Source of the DNA: Rickettsiella grylli
GTDB lineage: Bacteria; Pseudomonadota; Gammaproteobacteria; Diplorickettsiales; Diplorickettsiaceae
Direction of reading: 5' to 3'
Assembly: GCF_000168295.1 (NCBI RefSeq)
Contig: NZ_AAQJ02000001.1
Span: 62,001-126,000, forward strand
DNA length: 64,000 nt
Shown: piece after piece, positions 21,153 through 29,690 of the stretch
How positions within the stretch are numbered: the first letter of the stretch is position 1
Layout: every line of letters begins with the position of its first letter
The notes under the pieces: generated by a model
Seen by the model: the letters and a program-made list of their open reading frames with translations, nothing else
What the model was told of the DNA's origin: nothing
The model's database searches: none
Position numbers and translations under genes: made by a program

Positions 21153-21176
21153 ATTAGGTTAATTAAATACCTAATA
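21152..21176. repeat. Inverted repeat over the tamA start codon
   Basis: Two perfect eight-base arms, TATTAGGT at 21152-21159 and ACCTAATA at 21169-21176, flank a nine-base AT-only spacer. The left arm touches the tamA start codon on the minus strand. It could be an operator or a hairpin in the tamA leader. No regulator is known for it. Confidence 0.5.
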
Positions 21177-21532
21177 AGTGCGTGTAAGTAAAGAGAATAA
21201 GCCAAATAATGGCTTAAAAAGTATTATTTAAAAAATTTTTTATTTTTATAAAATAAATTCAGGAGAATCACGTAGTTAAAAGGCTTACAAAATTAATTTT
21301 CTCTATTTTAGGAATAGAAATTATTGAACAGGTTCTTTAATGACGTTTTCGCTTTAAATGAAACACGTTATCGACCTCAACACGTCAATGTTGAAGTCAA
21401 TAGATTATCTTATTAGTAAAGTTTTCAGACCGATTGAATCTCAGTAAGCTTTTTTATCTGGACTTCTATTAAAATCTAATATTAGTATATAAGCGAAATC
21501 GAATTAATCTTCACTTGTATAAGGCATTGACT
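21153..21532. other. Divergent intergenic region tamA / carboxypeptidase
   Basis: A 380-base AT-rich gap. Besides the inverted repeat at its left edge it holds a small hairpin (TAAGCC at 21198-21203 with GGCTTA at 21211-21216, seven-base loop) followed by AT-rich sequence. No open frame or RNA gene is convincing. Promoters for both flanking genes must lie here, but none stands out. Confidence 0.5.
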
Positions 21533-22726
21533 ATGTTGAAGCGGCAGTTACTTTTTTTAACGTTAGTGATTTTAATGACAGGACTCTTGGGTTCTGTCGT
21601 TAAAGCGGATCCAGTAATTCCTATTACAGCGCCTACCATGGCTCAGCCCACATTTACACCGATTGCTCCCAACGTAAATGCGAAAGCTTACTTATTAATG
21701 GATGCTTATAGCGGTAAAATTTTAGCAAGTAAAAATATTGACGAACATCTTGCGCCAGCAAGTTTAACAAAAATGATGACTTCTTACGTGGTTTCTATGG
21801 CTTTGCAGCAAGGCCGTATACATCTTACTGATTTAGTTCCCATCAGTGAAGCGGCGTGGAAAACGGGGGGCTCTAAAATGTTTGTTAAGGTAGGTGACAA
21901 AGTCAGTGTACAAGACTTGATGCAAGGAATGATCGTTGATTCGGGAAATGATGCCTGTGTGGCAATGGCAGAATATATCGCCGGGAGTCAGGAATCGTTT
22001 GTTAATTTGATGAATCAGCAAGCTGCACGATTGGGGATGAAAAATACACATTTTGTGGATGTGGATGGATTACCGGATCCTAATCATTATACGACCGCAC
22101 GGGATATGTCGATTTTAGCCCGTGCTTTAATTCTTGATTTTCCAGAAGATTATAAATGGTATTCGCAAAAATGGTTTTCTTATAATGGGATTAAACAACC
22201 TAATCGTAATCGTTTATTATGGCGGAACCCTGATGTTGATGGAATTAAAACGGGGCATACCAATGAAGCAGGTTTCTGCTTAGCCGCTTCGGGTCAAAAA
22301 AATGGGTTACGTTTAATTACAATTGTTATGGGCGCTCCTTCCGATGAGGTAAGAGCTCAAGATAGTCAAAAATTATTAACCTATGGATTTCGTTTTTTTG
22401 AATCTCGTAAACTCTATAATGCCGGTGAAAATTTAGCGACGACGAAAGTTTGGTTTGGTGAACGTTCTAAAATTGAAGCGGGATTCGCCACCGATCTGTA
22501 TGTGACACTTCCACTGGGATTCACTAAAAAACCGATGATGACGATGGTTTTTAGGCCTCATTTAAAAGCACCCCTTAAGAAAGGAGAAATTATTGGTCAC
22601 GCAAACTTACTTGTCAATGATAAATTGATTGCTTCTGCGCCACTGATTGCGTTAGAAAATTTATCCAAGGGTGGTGTGTGGCGAAATTTAGTTGATCGCA
22701 CGAGTTTGTTATTGAATAAGATTTAA
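21533..22726 (+). CDS. dacA: D-alanyl-D-alanine carboxypeptidase (PBP5/6 type)
   Basis: A low-molecular-weight penicillin-binding protein that trims the terminal D-Ala from peptidoglycan stem peptides in the periplasm. With the ATG at 21533 (397 residues; AAGGC eight bases upstream) it starts with a signal peptide ending near VVKA. The three serine-peptidase motifs are SLTK at 77-80, SGN at 137-139 and KTG at 239-241. A C-terminal beta domain and an end that could form the amphipathic membrane anchor follow. A TTG six codons upstream is a less likely start. Which of dacA, dacC or dacD it matches is not certain. Confidence 0.93.
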   Translation: MLKRQLLFLTLVILMTGLLGSVVKADPVIPITAPTMAQPTFTPIAPNVNAKAYLLMDAYSGKILASKNIDEHLAPASLTKMMTSYVVSMALQQGRIHLTDLVPISEAAWKTGGSKMFVKVGDKVSVQDLMQGMIVDSGNDACVAMAEYIAGSQESFVNLMNQQAARLGMKNTHFVDVDGLPDPNHYTTARDMSILARALILDFPEDYKWYSQKWFSYNGIKQPNRNRLLWRNPDVDGIKTGHTNEAGFCLAASGQKNGLRLITIVMGAPSDEVRAQDSQKLLTYGFRFFESRKLYNAGENLATTKVWFGERSKIEAGFATDLYVTLPLGFTKKPMMTMVFRPHLKAPLKKGEIIGHANLLVNDKLIASAPLIALENLSKGGVWRNLVDRTSLLLNKI

Positions 22727-22813
22727 GTGAGCGATAAATTAAAAATTAATTTTTAAAATGAGGTGCTTTTTGATAAAGCAATCGGTTTTTATGTGCATTG
22801 AGTATGAATCCTC

Positions 22814-23722
22814 ATGTTCAAAGTAGTGGTGAATAATTTATATAGGTTCTTAAGAGCCTCGCTAACCGCGATTTTATATCTTATTAGCCTTATCGTTTGG
22901 TTTATTCCATTAATGAGTGTCGGTTTATTGCGTTTTATTTTTCCGTTTACGAAATGGCGACAATGGACAAAAAAATTAATGGAACATCTACATCGCGTTT
23001 GGCTACGCAGTAATTATTTTCTTTTAAAATACTTAATCCCTATGAAATGGGAAGTGACAGGGCTCGATCAATTAATTTTAAAAGAATGGTATTTACTTAT
23101 TTCTAACCATCAGTCCTGGGCGGATATACTTATTTTGCAATCTATTTTTAGTAATAAAATCCCACCGTTAAAGTTTTTTCTTAAAAGAGAATTACTGTGG
23201 ACTTTGCCGATAGCCAGTTGGGCATGTTGGTTATTAGATTTTCCATTTATGCATCGATATAGTAAAACCAAATTGGCTCAATATCCTGAATTAAAAAATA
23301 AGGATATTGAAACCGCGAAAAAAGCGAGTGCTCAATTTAAGAAAATTCCGACAACTGTTGCGAATTTTGTTGAAGGCACACGTTTTTCAAAGGAAAAACA
23401 TGATTTACAAAAATCACCTTATCATTATTTATTACGACCCAAGGCAGCAGGTATTGCCTCTAGTCTTGCTATTTTAGGTGATTTTTTTCATAAAATTCTG
23501 AATGTAACGATTATTTACCCTCCGGGTAAAGTCAGTTTATTCGATTTTTTATCAGGGAGTATAAAAAAAATAATTATTGATGTGGAAACAATAACGATTA
23601 CGAAAGAGTGGCGAGGTGATTATAAAAATGATCGTTATTATCGGATAAGTTTTCAAAAAAAATTAAACGAATTATGGAGAAAGAAAGATCAGCTTATCAA
23701 ACTTAAATTGCAAAATTTTTAA
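22814..23722 (+). CDS. 1-acylglycerol-3-phosphate acyltransferase (PlsC/YihG-like)
   Basis: A membrane-bound acyltransferase of glycerophospholipid synthesis. The HX4D catalytic motif is HQSWAD at 99-104, and the acceptor-binding EGTR is at 187-190. Two hydrophobic segments (about 15-45) anchor the N-terminus. The 302-residue length and the SNHQSWADI block fit the YihG branch better than the shorter PlsC. Its likely activity is acylation of lysophosphatidate, possibly with a special acyl-chain preference. It lies upstream of hemC with a 15-base gap, without an obvious functional link. Confidence 0.85.
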   Translation: MFKVVVNNLYRFLRASLTAILYLISLIVWFIPLMSVGLLRFIFPFTKWRQWTKKLMEHLHRVWLRSNYFLLKYLIPMKWEVTGLDQLILKEWYLLISNHQSWADILILQSIFSNKIPPLKFFLKRELLWTLPIASWACWLLDFPFMHRYSKTKLAQYPELKNKDIETAKKASAQFKKIPTTVANFVEGTRFSKEKHDLQKSPYHYLLRPKAAGIASSLAILGDFFHKILNVTIIYPPGKVSLFDFLSGSIKKIIIDVETITITKEWRGDYKNDRYYRISFQKKLNELWRKKDQLIKLKLQNF

Positions 23723-23737
23723 AAACCGAGGTCAGCG

Positions 23738-24673
23738 GTGAGCAAAAAAAAATTTTTACGTATTGCCACTCGAAAAAGTCCTTTAGCCTATTGGCAAGCA
23801 ACAAGCATTAAAAATCAATTAGAAAAAATTTTTCCGTTTTTGAAAATTACGTTACTTCCATTTGTTACAGAAGGAGACAGACCCTCTCATTCTTTAAATC
23901 AATGGGGCGGTAAAGGTCTTTTTGTTAAAGAATTAGAAGCTGCTTTACTTCATGGTCAAGCAGACATAGCGGTTCATTCTTTAAAAGATCTTCCTATGAC
24001 GTTAGAAAAAGGGTTGGTATTAGGCGCTATTTGCAAACGTTGCGATCCTCGTGATGTGCTTATTTCAAGATCGGATCGATTATTCACGCAATTGCCGCCC
24101 GGATCTTATGTAGGTACCTCAAGTTTACGTCGTCAGTCACAACTGCTAGCGTTACGTCCAGATTTAAAGATCGGTGTATTAAGGGGAAATATTGGAACGC
24201 GTTTAAATAAATTGGCTGCAGGTGAATTTGATGCAATCATTTTAGCAGCGGCAGGTCTTATTCGTTTAAAAAAAACAGAGTGTATTAGTGAATATTTTGA
24301 AATAGATCATTTTCTTCCAGCACCCGGTCAAGGCGCATTAGGAATTGAATGTCATGAAAATGATGAGGAAAGTTTAACGTATATTTCTGCGTTGATTCAT
24401 CCAATCACGCATTCCTGTGTATTAGCGGAGCGTGCGTTAAGTCGGGAATTGGGAGGCGGTTGTCAAGTGCCTTTGGCAGCTTATGCGGCTTCTTTAGGTC
24501 AAGACTTCATTCGCCTACAGGCTTTCGTTGGAAGTTCCGATGGCACGACACAAATTAAAGTAGAGAAACAAGGGCCGAGAGTGGAAGCGGAAAAAATTGG
24601 ATTTTTAGCGGCTCAGGATTTACGTGCGCTTGGCGTTGAAGAAATTTTAAATAAATTTAAAAGAATTAAATAA
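23738..24673 (+). CDS. hemC: Porphobilinogen deaminase
   Basis: Condenses four porphobilinogen units into hydroxymethylbilane in haem synthesis. The 311 residues include TRKSPLA at the N-terminus, GGKGLFVKE, HSLKDLP and the cofactor-binding Cys242 in GGGCQVPL. The start is GTG at 23738 with GAGG six bases upstream. Unlike the enterobacterial hemCDXY operon, hemD, hemX and hemY lie about 14 kb away on the other strand. It converges with nth. Confidence 0.96.
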   Translation: MSKKKFLRIATRKSPLAYWQATSIKNQLEKIFPFLKITLLPFVTEGDRPSHSLNQWGGKGLFVKELEAALLHGQADIAVHSLKDLPMTLEKGLVLGAICKRCDPRDVLISRSDRLFTQLPPGSYVGTSSLRRQSQLLALRPDLKIGVLRGNIGTRLNKLAAGEFDAIILAAAGLIRLKKTECISEYFEIDHFLPAPGQGALGIECHENDEESLTYISALIHPITHSCVLAERALSRELGGGCQVPLAAYAASLGQDFIRLQAFVGSSDGTTQIKVEKQGPRVEAEKIGFLAAQDLRALGVEEILNKFKRIK

Positions 24674-24691
24674 GTTGAAAAATAGACATTC

Positions 24692-25333
24692 CTATTTAAC
24701 CAATAACGTTTTATGGGGATATTCACACAGATCGCAGATGATACAGATAGGACATTTGGGTTTGCGCGCCAAACAAATATAACGTCCGTGGAGCACGAGC
24801 CAATGGTGTGCATTTTTTAAGTATTTTTGAGGAACGACTTGTAATAACTTTTTTTCAACGGCAAGTGGTGTTTTTCCAGTGGCCAGACTCGTTCTATTAC
24901 ACACTCTGAAAATATGCGTATCGACTGCAACGGTGGGCTGATGAAAAATAGTATTCAGGATGACATTAGCGGTTTTACGTCCAACGCCCGGTAAACTCTC
25001 TAACGCTTCACGATGATGAGGAACGTGCCCTTGATAATTGGCCAGCAAAATTTTACAGGTTTTTAATATATTTTTTGCTTTGGTATTATATAAGCCGATT
25101 GTTTTTATATATTTTTTTAAACCAGATAAACCTAACGCAACTATTTTTTTTGGTGAATTCGCTTTGCTAAACAAGGATTGGGTTGCATTATTCACGGATT
25201 TATCCGTCGCTTGAGCAGAAAGAATGACTGCAATTAATAACTCAAAAGGTGACGTATAATTTAACTCCGTGGTTGGGTGAGGGTTATGCGTCTGAAACCG
25301 CTGAAAAATAGTATCCCGTTTTTTTTGATTCAT
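24692..25333 (-). CDS. nth: Endonuclease III
   Basis: A bifunctional DNA glycosylase and AP lyase that removes oxidised pyrimidines. The helix-hairpin-helix [10 protein letters not shown] holds the catalytic Lys, and VDTHIFR the catalytic Asp. The C-terminal iron-sulfur cluster has the C-X6-C-X2-C-X5-C spacing intact ([17 protein letters not shown]). I choose the ATG at 25333 (213 residues, starting [13 protein letters not shown]) because it aligns with the Escherichia coli start; the frame is open for seven more codons. Confidence 0.96.
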   Translation of the reverse strand: MNQKKRDTIFQRFQTHNPHPTTELNYTSPFELLIAVILSAQATDKSVNNATQSLFSKANSPKKIVALGLSGLKKYIKTIGLYNTKAKNILKTCKILLANYQGHVPHHREALESLPGVGRKTANVILNTIFHQPTVAVDTHIFRVCNRTSLATGKTPLAVEKKLLQVVPQKYLKNAHHWLVLHGRYICLARKPKCPICIICDLCEYPHKTLLVK

Positions 25334-25409
25334 ATTTCTATTGCTGAAGAACAAGTATTTTTAGTTGTAAAACAGGTAGGTTAGTAATTTACACGTGATA
25401 TTTTTTGTG

Positions 25410-26063
25410 TTAATTATTTTTCTTTTTAAAATCCATTCTCGATTGAACCATGACACCGAGAAAACGGTGAGGCTTATCTAATAGCAATGTTTTAAAATCG
25501 GTATTTAAAGGTTTAAGAATGGTATGCCCTCCATCAATTAAAATTTGTTTAAAATGAGGTAATTCATGTCCCTCTATATGAACGATAGCAAAATCAAGGC
25601 TATTTGGTTTTAGATCAGGGTCAATCAGGAGTAAAGTCCCTTCTGGAAAACGAGGCTCCATGGTCGTGTCTCTTGCAGAAACAGCGTAGGCATATTGACT
25701 CATAGGGACATCGGTCGAAATGCTGGGTAGAGGTGTTGATTTTTCGGAGAGATCCGGCCAATAAAGTACTTGTTTCCAGGTGAGCAAGGGGATTTGACGC
25801 CATCCTTGAACACCCGGGTTAAAAGTACCTGGAATACGATCCGCAGGTAAAGGTTCATCGCCAATGAGCTGGCTAATGGAAATTGCAAAGAAATTAGCGA
25901 TTGGACTTAACGTGGCAACTTTAGGATTATCTGTTTCTCCTGAACAAATTCGATGGACTACGGGCTGGCCTATCCCGGTGCGTCGTGCAAGCTCTGATTC
26001 ATTAATTCCTAATTCAGCCATTAATTCTTTAAGAATTCTACTCATCCTACTAGTCGTTTTCAT
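25410..26063 (-). CDS. XRE-type repressor with S24 (LexA/CI-like) domain
   Basis: A 217-residue DNA-binding regulator: a Cro/CI helix-turn-helix at about 8-65 and a peptidase-S24 fold at about 120-205. In self-cleaving members the nucleophile is the Ser in DSMEP-like motifs; here the motif is DTTMEPRFPEG and the position is Thr134. The general-base Lys is plausibly Lys172 (HFKQI). I see no clear Ala-Gly or Cys-Gly cleavage site in the linker. It may therefore be a stable repressor rather than an SOS-induced one. It is a single gene with no prophage around it. Confidence 0.85.
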   Translation of the reverse strand: MKTTSRMSRILKELMAELGINESELARRTGIGQPVVHRICSGETDNPKVATLSPIANFFAISISQLIGDEPLPADRIPGTFNPGVQGWRQIPLLTWKQVLYWPDLSEKSTPLPSISTDVPMSQYAYAVSARDTTMEPRFPEGTLLLIDPDLKPNSLDFAIVHIEGHELPHFKQILIDGGHTILKPLNTDFKTLLLDKPHRFLGVMVQSRMDFKKKNN

Positions 26064-26539
26064 ATCGTGTTCACTTATTGGTTAGCGGTAATTTTACCTG
26101 TCCATGCTGATAAATTCCAACGCAGATAATAAATGAAGAGTTTATTTTACCCTTCTTCAATAACGCAGGGCGGGTATTCTAACATGACACAGGATTTATA
26201 TGCTAAATAATGAGAAGTTGTCTTTGGCAGCGTTTTTAGGACAGCTTAAAAAGGGTTTTTTATGACATCGTTATAGGTCAATGTTTTTTACATGAAGTAG
26301 GATAGAAGAACAACTCGGTTAAACGTCTAAGAATAAAAGAAGCGCATTCAAACGTAAAAAGAGAGAGTAATGCGAGGCTCATAGTGCTGTCGTAAGCATT
26401 TTACTTACCTTTTTGATTGGCCGAGAATTATTATCGAATATTATTTGATTTAATTAAGATAAAGTAGAAATATTTCTTGTCAGTTGCAGATATAATGCAT
26501 AGAATAACGAGTTCATTTTATAAGAGGTAAAAAGGCTTT
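26064..26539. other. Intergenic region repressor / rpsO
   Basis: A 476-base gap with no convincing gene. A perfect TATAAT at 26491-26496, about 44 bases before rpsO, is a candidate -10, but a TTGTCA box at 26477-26482 is only eight bases away and too close to be its -35. The leader of rpsO is a known site of autoregulation in Escherichia coli; no pseudoknot could be assigned here. Operators for the divergent repressor may also lie in this gap. Confidence 0.45.
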
Positions 26540-26797
26540 ATGCTGGCTAAAAGTGAAATATTGGCTAAATATCAACGCTTTCCGGGTGATACGGGATCCC
26601 CAGAAGTTCAAATTGCGTTATTATCGGGAGAAATCGAGCAGCTCAATGCTCATTTTCAAATGCACAAGAAGGATAATCATTCGCGCCAAGGCCTATTAAA
26701 GAAAGTTGATTTGCGTCGAAAATTACTGAAGTATTTTAAAAGCGTGAATTTACAGGGGTATTTAACATTGATTAAGCAGCTTGGCTTACGTGGTTAG
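26540..26797 (+). CDS. rpsO: Small ribosomal subunit protein S15
   Basis: A primary 16S rRNA-binding protein of the 30S platform. The 85 residues include [26 protein letters not shown] and the ending LIKQLGLRG, the S15 signature. It is four residues shorter than the Escherichia coli protein, all at the N-terminus. A purine-rich AGAGGTAAAAAGG precedes the ATG. The order rpsO-pnp is conserved, with a terminator between the two. Confidence 0.97.
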   Translation: MLAKSEILAKYQRFPGDTGSPEVQIALLSGEIEQLNAHFQMHKKDNHSRQGLLKKVDLRRKLLKYFKSVNLQGYLTLIKQLGLRG

Positions 26798-26856
26798 AAC
26801 GTTCCTCTTAGGGCTTTTCTTTTTCGCAATTGTTGAAAAGCATTTTATTTTATATC

Positions 26857-26889
26857 ATGGGCGCTAACTTTCGCCCATTTGTTTTTTTT
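26857..26889 (+). terminator. Intrinsic terminator between rpsO and pnp
   Basis: A seven-base stem ATGGGCG / CGCCCAT (26857-26863 and 26872-26878) with an eight-base loop is followed by a T-rich run ending at 26889. It matches in place the terminator found between rpsO and pnp in Escherichia coli. Partial read-through would set the amount of pnp transcript. Confidence 0.8.
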
Positions 26890-26903
26890 GAGGGATTGTA
26901 AGC

Positions 26904-29042
26904 GTGTCAACTTTAAGTCATTCTATTTTTAGTAAATCGATAAAGAAAGTCGTTCAGTTTGGTTCGGAAGAAATTATTTTAGAAACAGGAAAAATTGCCC
27001 GTCAGGCAACAGCATCTGTGCTTGTAAGCGTGGGAGGCGTGACTGTTTTAGTCACTGTCGTTGGAAATAAACGACAAACGGATGAAAATCGAGATTTTTT
27101 TCCATTAACCGTTCAATATCAAGAGCGTACTTATGCTGCTGGGCGAATTCCTGGGGGCTATTTTAAACGAGAAGGCCGGCCTTCCGAAAAGGAAATATTA
27201 ACGTCGCGCTTAATTGATAGGCCTATTCGTCCTTTATTTCCTGAAGGTTTTTATAATGAAGTACAAGTTGTTGCGACGGTTTTATCTTCGACCCCAGATA
27301 TTAATCCAGATATACCTGCTTTAATTGGCGCTTCTGCCGCCTTAGCTTTATCTGGCCTTCCTTTTAAGGAACCCATCGCTGCAGTAAGAGTCGGTTACGC
27401 TGACGGGCAGTATATTTTAAATCCCAGTATGAAAGAACTCGAAACGTCTGATTTGGATTTAGTGGTGGCGGCTACAGAAAAAGCGGTATTAATGGTCGAA
27501 TCCCAAGCGGCTGAGCTTAGCGAAGAAATTATGTTGAAGGCTATTTTGTTCGGTCATCAACAAATGCAAGGGGTCATTCAGTCGATAAAAGAGCTTGCCA
27601 TAGAAGCCAGTAAACCGGCTTGGGATATCAAAACGTTAGTCTCTATGGATGCGCATGTTGAACAAGCGATAATCCAATCTATTGACACTTCATTAACTGA
27701 AGCTTATCAAATCCCAGAAAAGTTTATGCGTAAATTTAAGCTCGATGAAATACGAGAAAACACAATGGCACAATGGTTAGATGAAGAAAAAGGGATTACA
27801 GCAAAAGCGATTCAATTCGTATTAGAAAAACGAGAAGAAAAAATAGTACGTAGTCGCATTTTATCCGGCCAATCACGTATTGATGGGCGTGATAAAAAAG
27901 CAGTTCGTCCGATTACTATTGAGCCTGGGTTTTTACCGCGTACGCATGGTTCAGCCTTGTTTACAAGAGGTGAGACACAAGCGCTTGTGGTGACAACATT
28001 GGGTACCGATAGAGATGCGCAAACGGTAGAGGCATTAGACGGTGAAGGACGAGAAACCTTTATGTTGCACTATAATTTCCCTCCTTATAGCGTCGGCGAA
28101 ACGGGTCAAATAGGCAGCCCGAAACGACGTGAAATTGGGCATGGAAATTTAGCAAAACGCGCCTTACGTGCGGTATTGCCGAGTGAATCTGATTTTCCTT
28201 ATGTATTACGGGTCGTTTCTGAAATCACCGAATCAAACGGTTCCAGTTCGATGGCAACCGTTTGTGGGGCAAGTGTTGCCTTAATGGATGCTGGAGTTCC
28301 TTTAAAAAAACACGTTGCTGGGATTGCAATGGGCCTCATAAAAGAAGGTGAACAGTTTGCAGTATTAACGGATATTTTAGGTGATGAAGACCATTTGGGC
28401 GATATGGATTTTAAAGTAGCAGGCACCGTTGATGGTGTGACGGCGTTGCAAATGGATATCAAAATTGAAGGCATTACCGAAGAAATTTTGAAAGTTGCTT
28501 TAAATCAGGCAAGAGAGGGTCGTCTCCATATCTTAAGTATAATGAAAGAAGCGTTAGCCGAACCACGTATAGAGGTCTCTCCTTATGCGCCTCGCATAAC
28601 AACGTTAAAAATAAATCCGGAAAAAATACGTGATTTAATTGGAAAAGGAGGCGCAACAATTCGGGCGATTACGGAAGAAACAGGGACTTTAATTGATATT
28701 AGTGATGATGGTATGGTTAGGATTTCGACATCTGATTCACAGGCTTGCCAAAATGCAATAGAGCGCATTAGGAAGGTAACAGCAGAAGTGGAAGTGGGTT
28801 GTATTTATGAAGGTGCAATTGTTAAACTGACAGACTTTGGTGCTTTTGTCAACGTATTACCTGGCCGTGATGGTTTAGTACATATTTCACAAATCTCTAA
28901 AGAGCGTGTTGAACAAGTGAGTGATGTATTAAGTGAAGGTCAAATTGTGAAAGTTAAAGTCCTTGAAATAGATAGACAAGGTCGGATTCGTTTAACGATG
29001 AAAGATATTGAAGTAGAAATGGAAAATGAAGTGCATTCGTGA
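26904..29042 (+). CDS. pnp: Polyribonucleotide nucleotidyltransferase
   Basis: A phosphorolytic 3'-5' exoribonuclease and part of the RNA degradosome. The 712 residues contain two RNase PH domains (about 10-230 and 315-540, the second with [14 protein letters not shown]), a KH domain (about 560-615, [13 protein letters not shown]) and a C-terminal S1 domain (about 627-697). All are full length. The start is GTG at 26904 with GAGG about ten bases upstream. A rhodanese gene overlaps its stop. The terminator and leader upstream are where pnp is controlled in relatives. Confidence 0.97.
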   Translation: MSTLSHSIFSKSIKKVVQFGSEEIILETGKIARQATASVLVSVGGVTVLVTVVGNKRQTDENRDFFPLTVQYQERTYAAGRIPGGYFKREGRPSEKEILTSRLIDRPIRPLFPEGFYNEVQVVATVLSSTPDINPDIPALIGASAALALSGLPFKEPIAAVRVGYADGQYILNPSMKELETSDLDLVVAATEKAVLMVESQAAELSEEIMLKAILFGHQQMQGVIQSIKELAIEASKPAWDIKTLVSMDAHVEQAIIQSIDTSLTEAYQIPEKFMRKFKLDEIRENTMAQWLDEEKGITAKAIQFVLEKREEKIVRSRILSGQSRIDGRDKKAVRPITIEPGFLPRTHGSALFTRGETQALVVTTLGTDRDAQTVEALDGEGRETFMLHYNFPPYSVGETGQIGSPKRREIGHGNLAKRALRAVLPSESDFPYVLRVVSEITESNGSSSMATVCGASVALMDAGVPLKKHVAGIAMGLIKEGEQFAVLTDILGDEDHLGDMDFKVAGTVDGVTALQMDIKIEGITEEILKVALNQAREGRLHILSIMKEALAEPRIEVSPYAPRITTLKINPEKIRDLIGKGGATIRAITEETGTLIDISDDGMVRISTSDSQACQNAIERIRKVTAEVEVGCIYEGAIVKLTDFGAFVNVLPGRDGLVHISQISKERVEQVSDVLSEGQIVKVKVLEIDRQGRIRLTMKDIEVEMENEVHS

Positions 29043-29428
29043 TGAATCAAAAGCGTGTTTTATCAAGTTTTATTAATTTAGTGAATAAAATTAAGCCGGA
29101 TATCCATGAATTAACCGTCTTTGATTTGAATAAAAAAATTAATAATCAACATTCTTTTTATTTAATTGACGTACGTGAAACGCATGAATTTCAACAGGGA
29201 TTTATTGCTCCTGCACGTTCACTGAGTAAGGGAATCATTGAGCGCGATATTGAGAAAATCATTCCTGATTTTGAAGCGGAAATTGTCGTTTATTGTGGAG
29301 GAGGCTCTCGATCGTGCTTGGCGGCCTATAATTTACAAAAAATGGGATATTGTCATGTATCGTCGTTAGTCGGTGGTTTTCGAGCCTGGTTAAAGGCCGG
29401 TTATCCAATAACTAAAAAGAAAGAATAA
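29042..29428 (+). CDS. Rhodanese-domain protein
   Basis: A single rhodanese domain of 128 residues. The active-site loop is CGGGSRS with the catalytic Cys near residue 85, and LIDVRETHEF is the usual upstream motif. Such proteins carry sulfur as a persulfide; the acceptor is unknown. The ATG at 29042 overlaps the pnp stop as TGATG; a GTG one codon earlier is possible. Coupling to pnp does not by itself reveal the function. tRNA-Leu follows 16 bases later. Confidence 0.88.
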   Translation: MNQKRVLSSFINLVNKIKPDIHELTVFDLNKKINNQHSFYLIDVRETHEFQQGFIAPARSLSKGIIERDIEKIIPDFEAEIVVYCGGGSRSCLAAYNLQKMGYCHVSSLVGGFRAWLKAGYPITKKKE

Positions 29429-29444
29429 ATGAACGATTCTAAAT

Positions 29445-29530
29445 GCCGAGGTGGTGGAATGGTAGACACGCAAGTTTCAGGTATTTGTGGGGTAAAACCC
29501 GTGGAGGTTCGAGTCCTCTTCTCGGCACCA
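29445..29530 (+). tRNA. tRNA-Leu (anticodon CAG)
   Basis: An 86-base gene with a seven-pair acceptor stem (GCCGAGG with TCTCGGC, one G-U pair), the D-arm GGTGGAATGGTAGACAC, an anticodon stem CAAGT/ATTTG with loop TTCAGGT, a long class II variable arm, the T-arm GGTTCGAGTCC, and an encoded CCA. The loop gives anticodon CAG, reading CUG codons. It lies just upstream of the pyr operon. Confidence 0.95.
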
Positions 29531-29690
29531 TTCGAAGAATAATTTAACAAAAAATTATCGTTGTGAACCGTTCATAACCAGACTGATGACGTTGCGTATG
29601 TTAAGTGTTCCTTGAAAAGCGAGGGACAAAAAACGTGGTATTTTAGGGAATGTCAGTTTTAATAAATTAAATTATTTTTAGTTATATCGC

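Noticed and set aside
22739-22756. An 18-base perfect palindrome TTAAAAATTAATTTTTAA after the carboxypeptidase gene
   Set aside because: It is made only of A and T in an A/T-rich gap, so chance is likely, and the stem would be too weak for a terminator.
26221-26290. A dyad TGAC...GTCA as operator of the repressor gene
   Set aside because: The arms are only four bases, and it lies over 150 bases from the repressor start; not distinguishable from chance.
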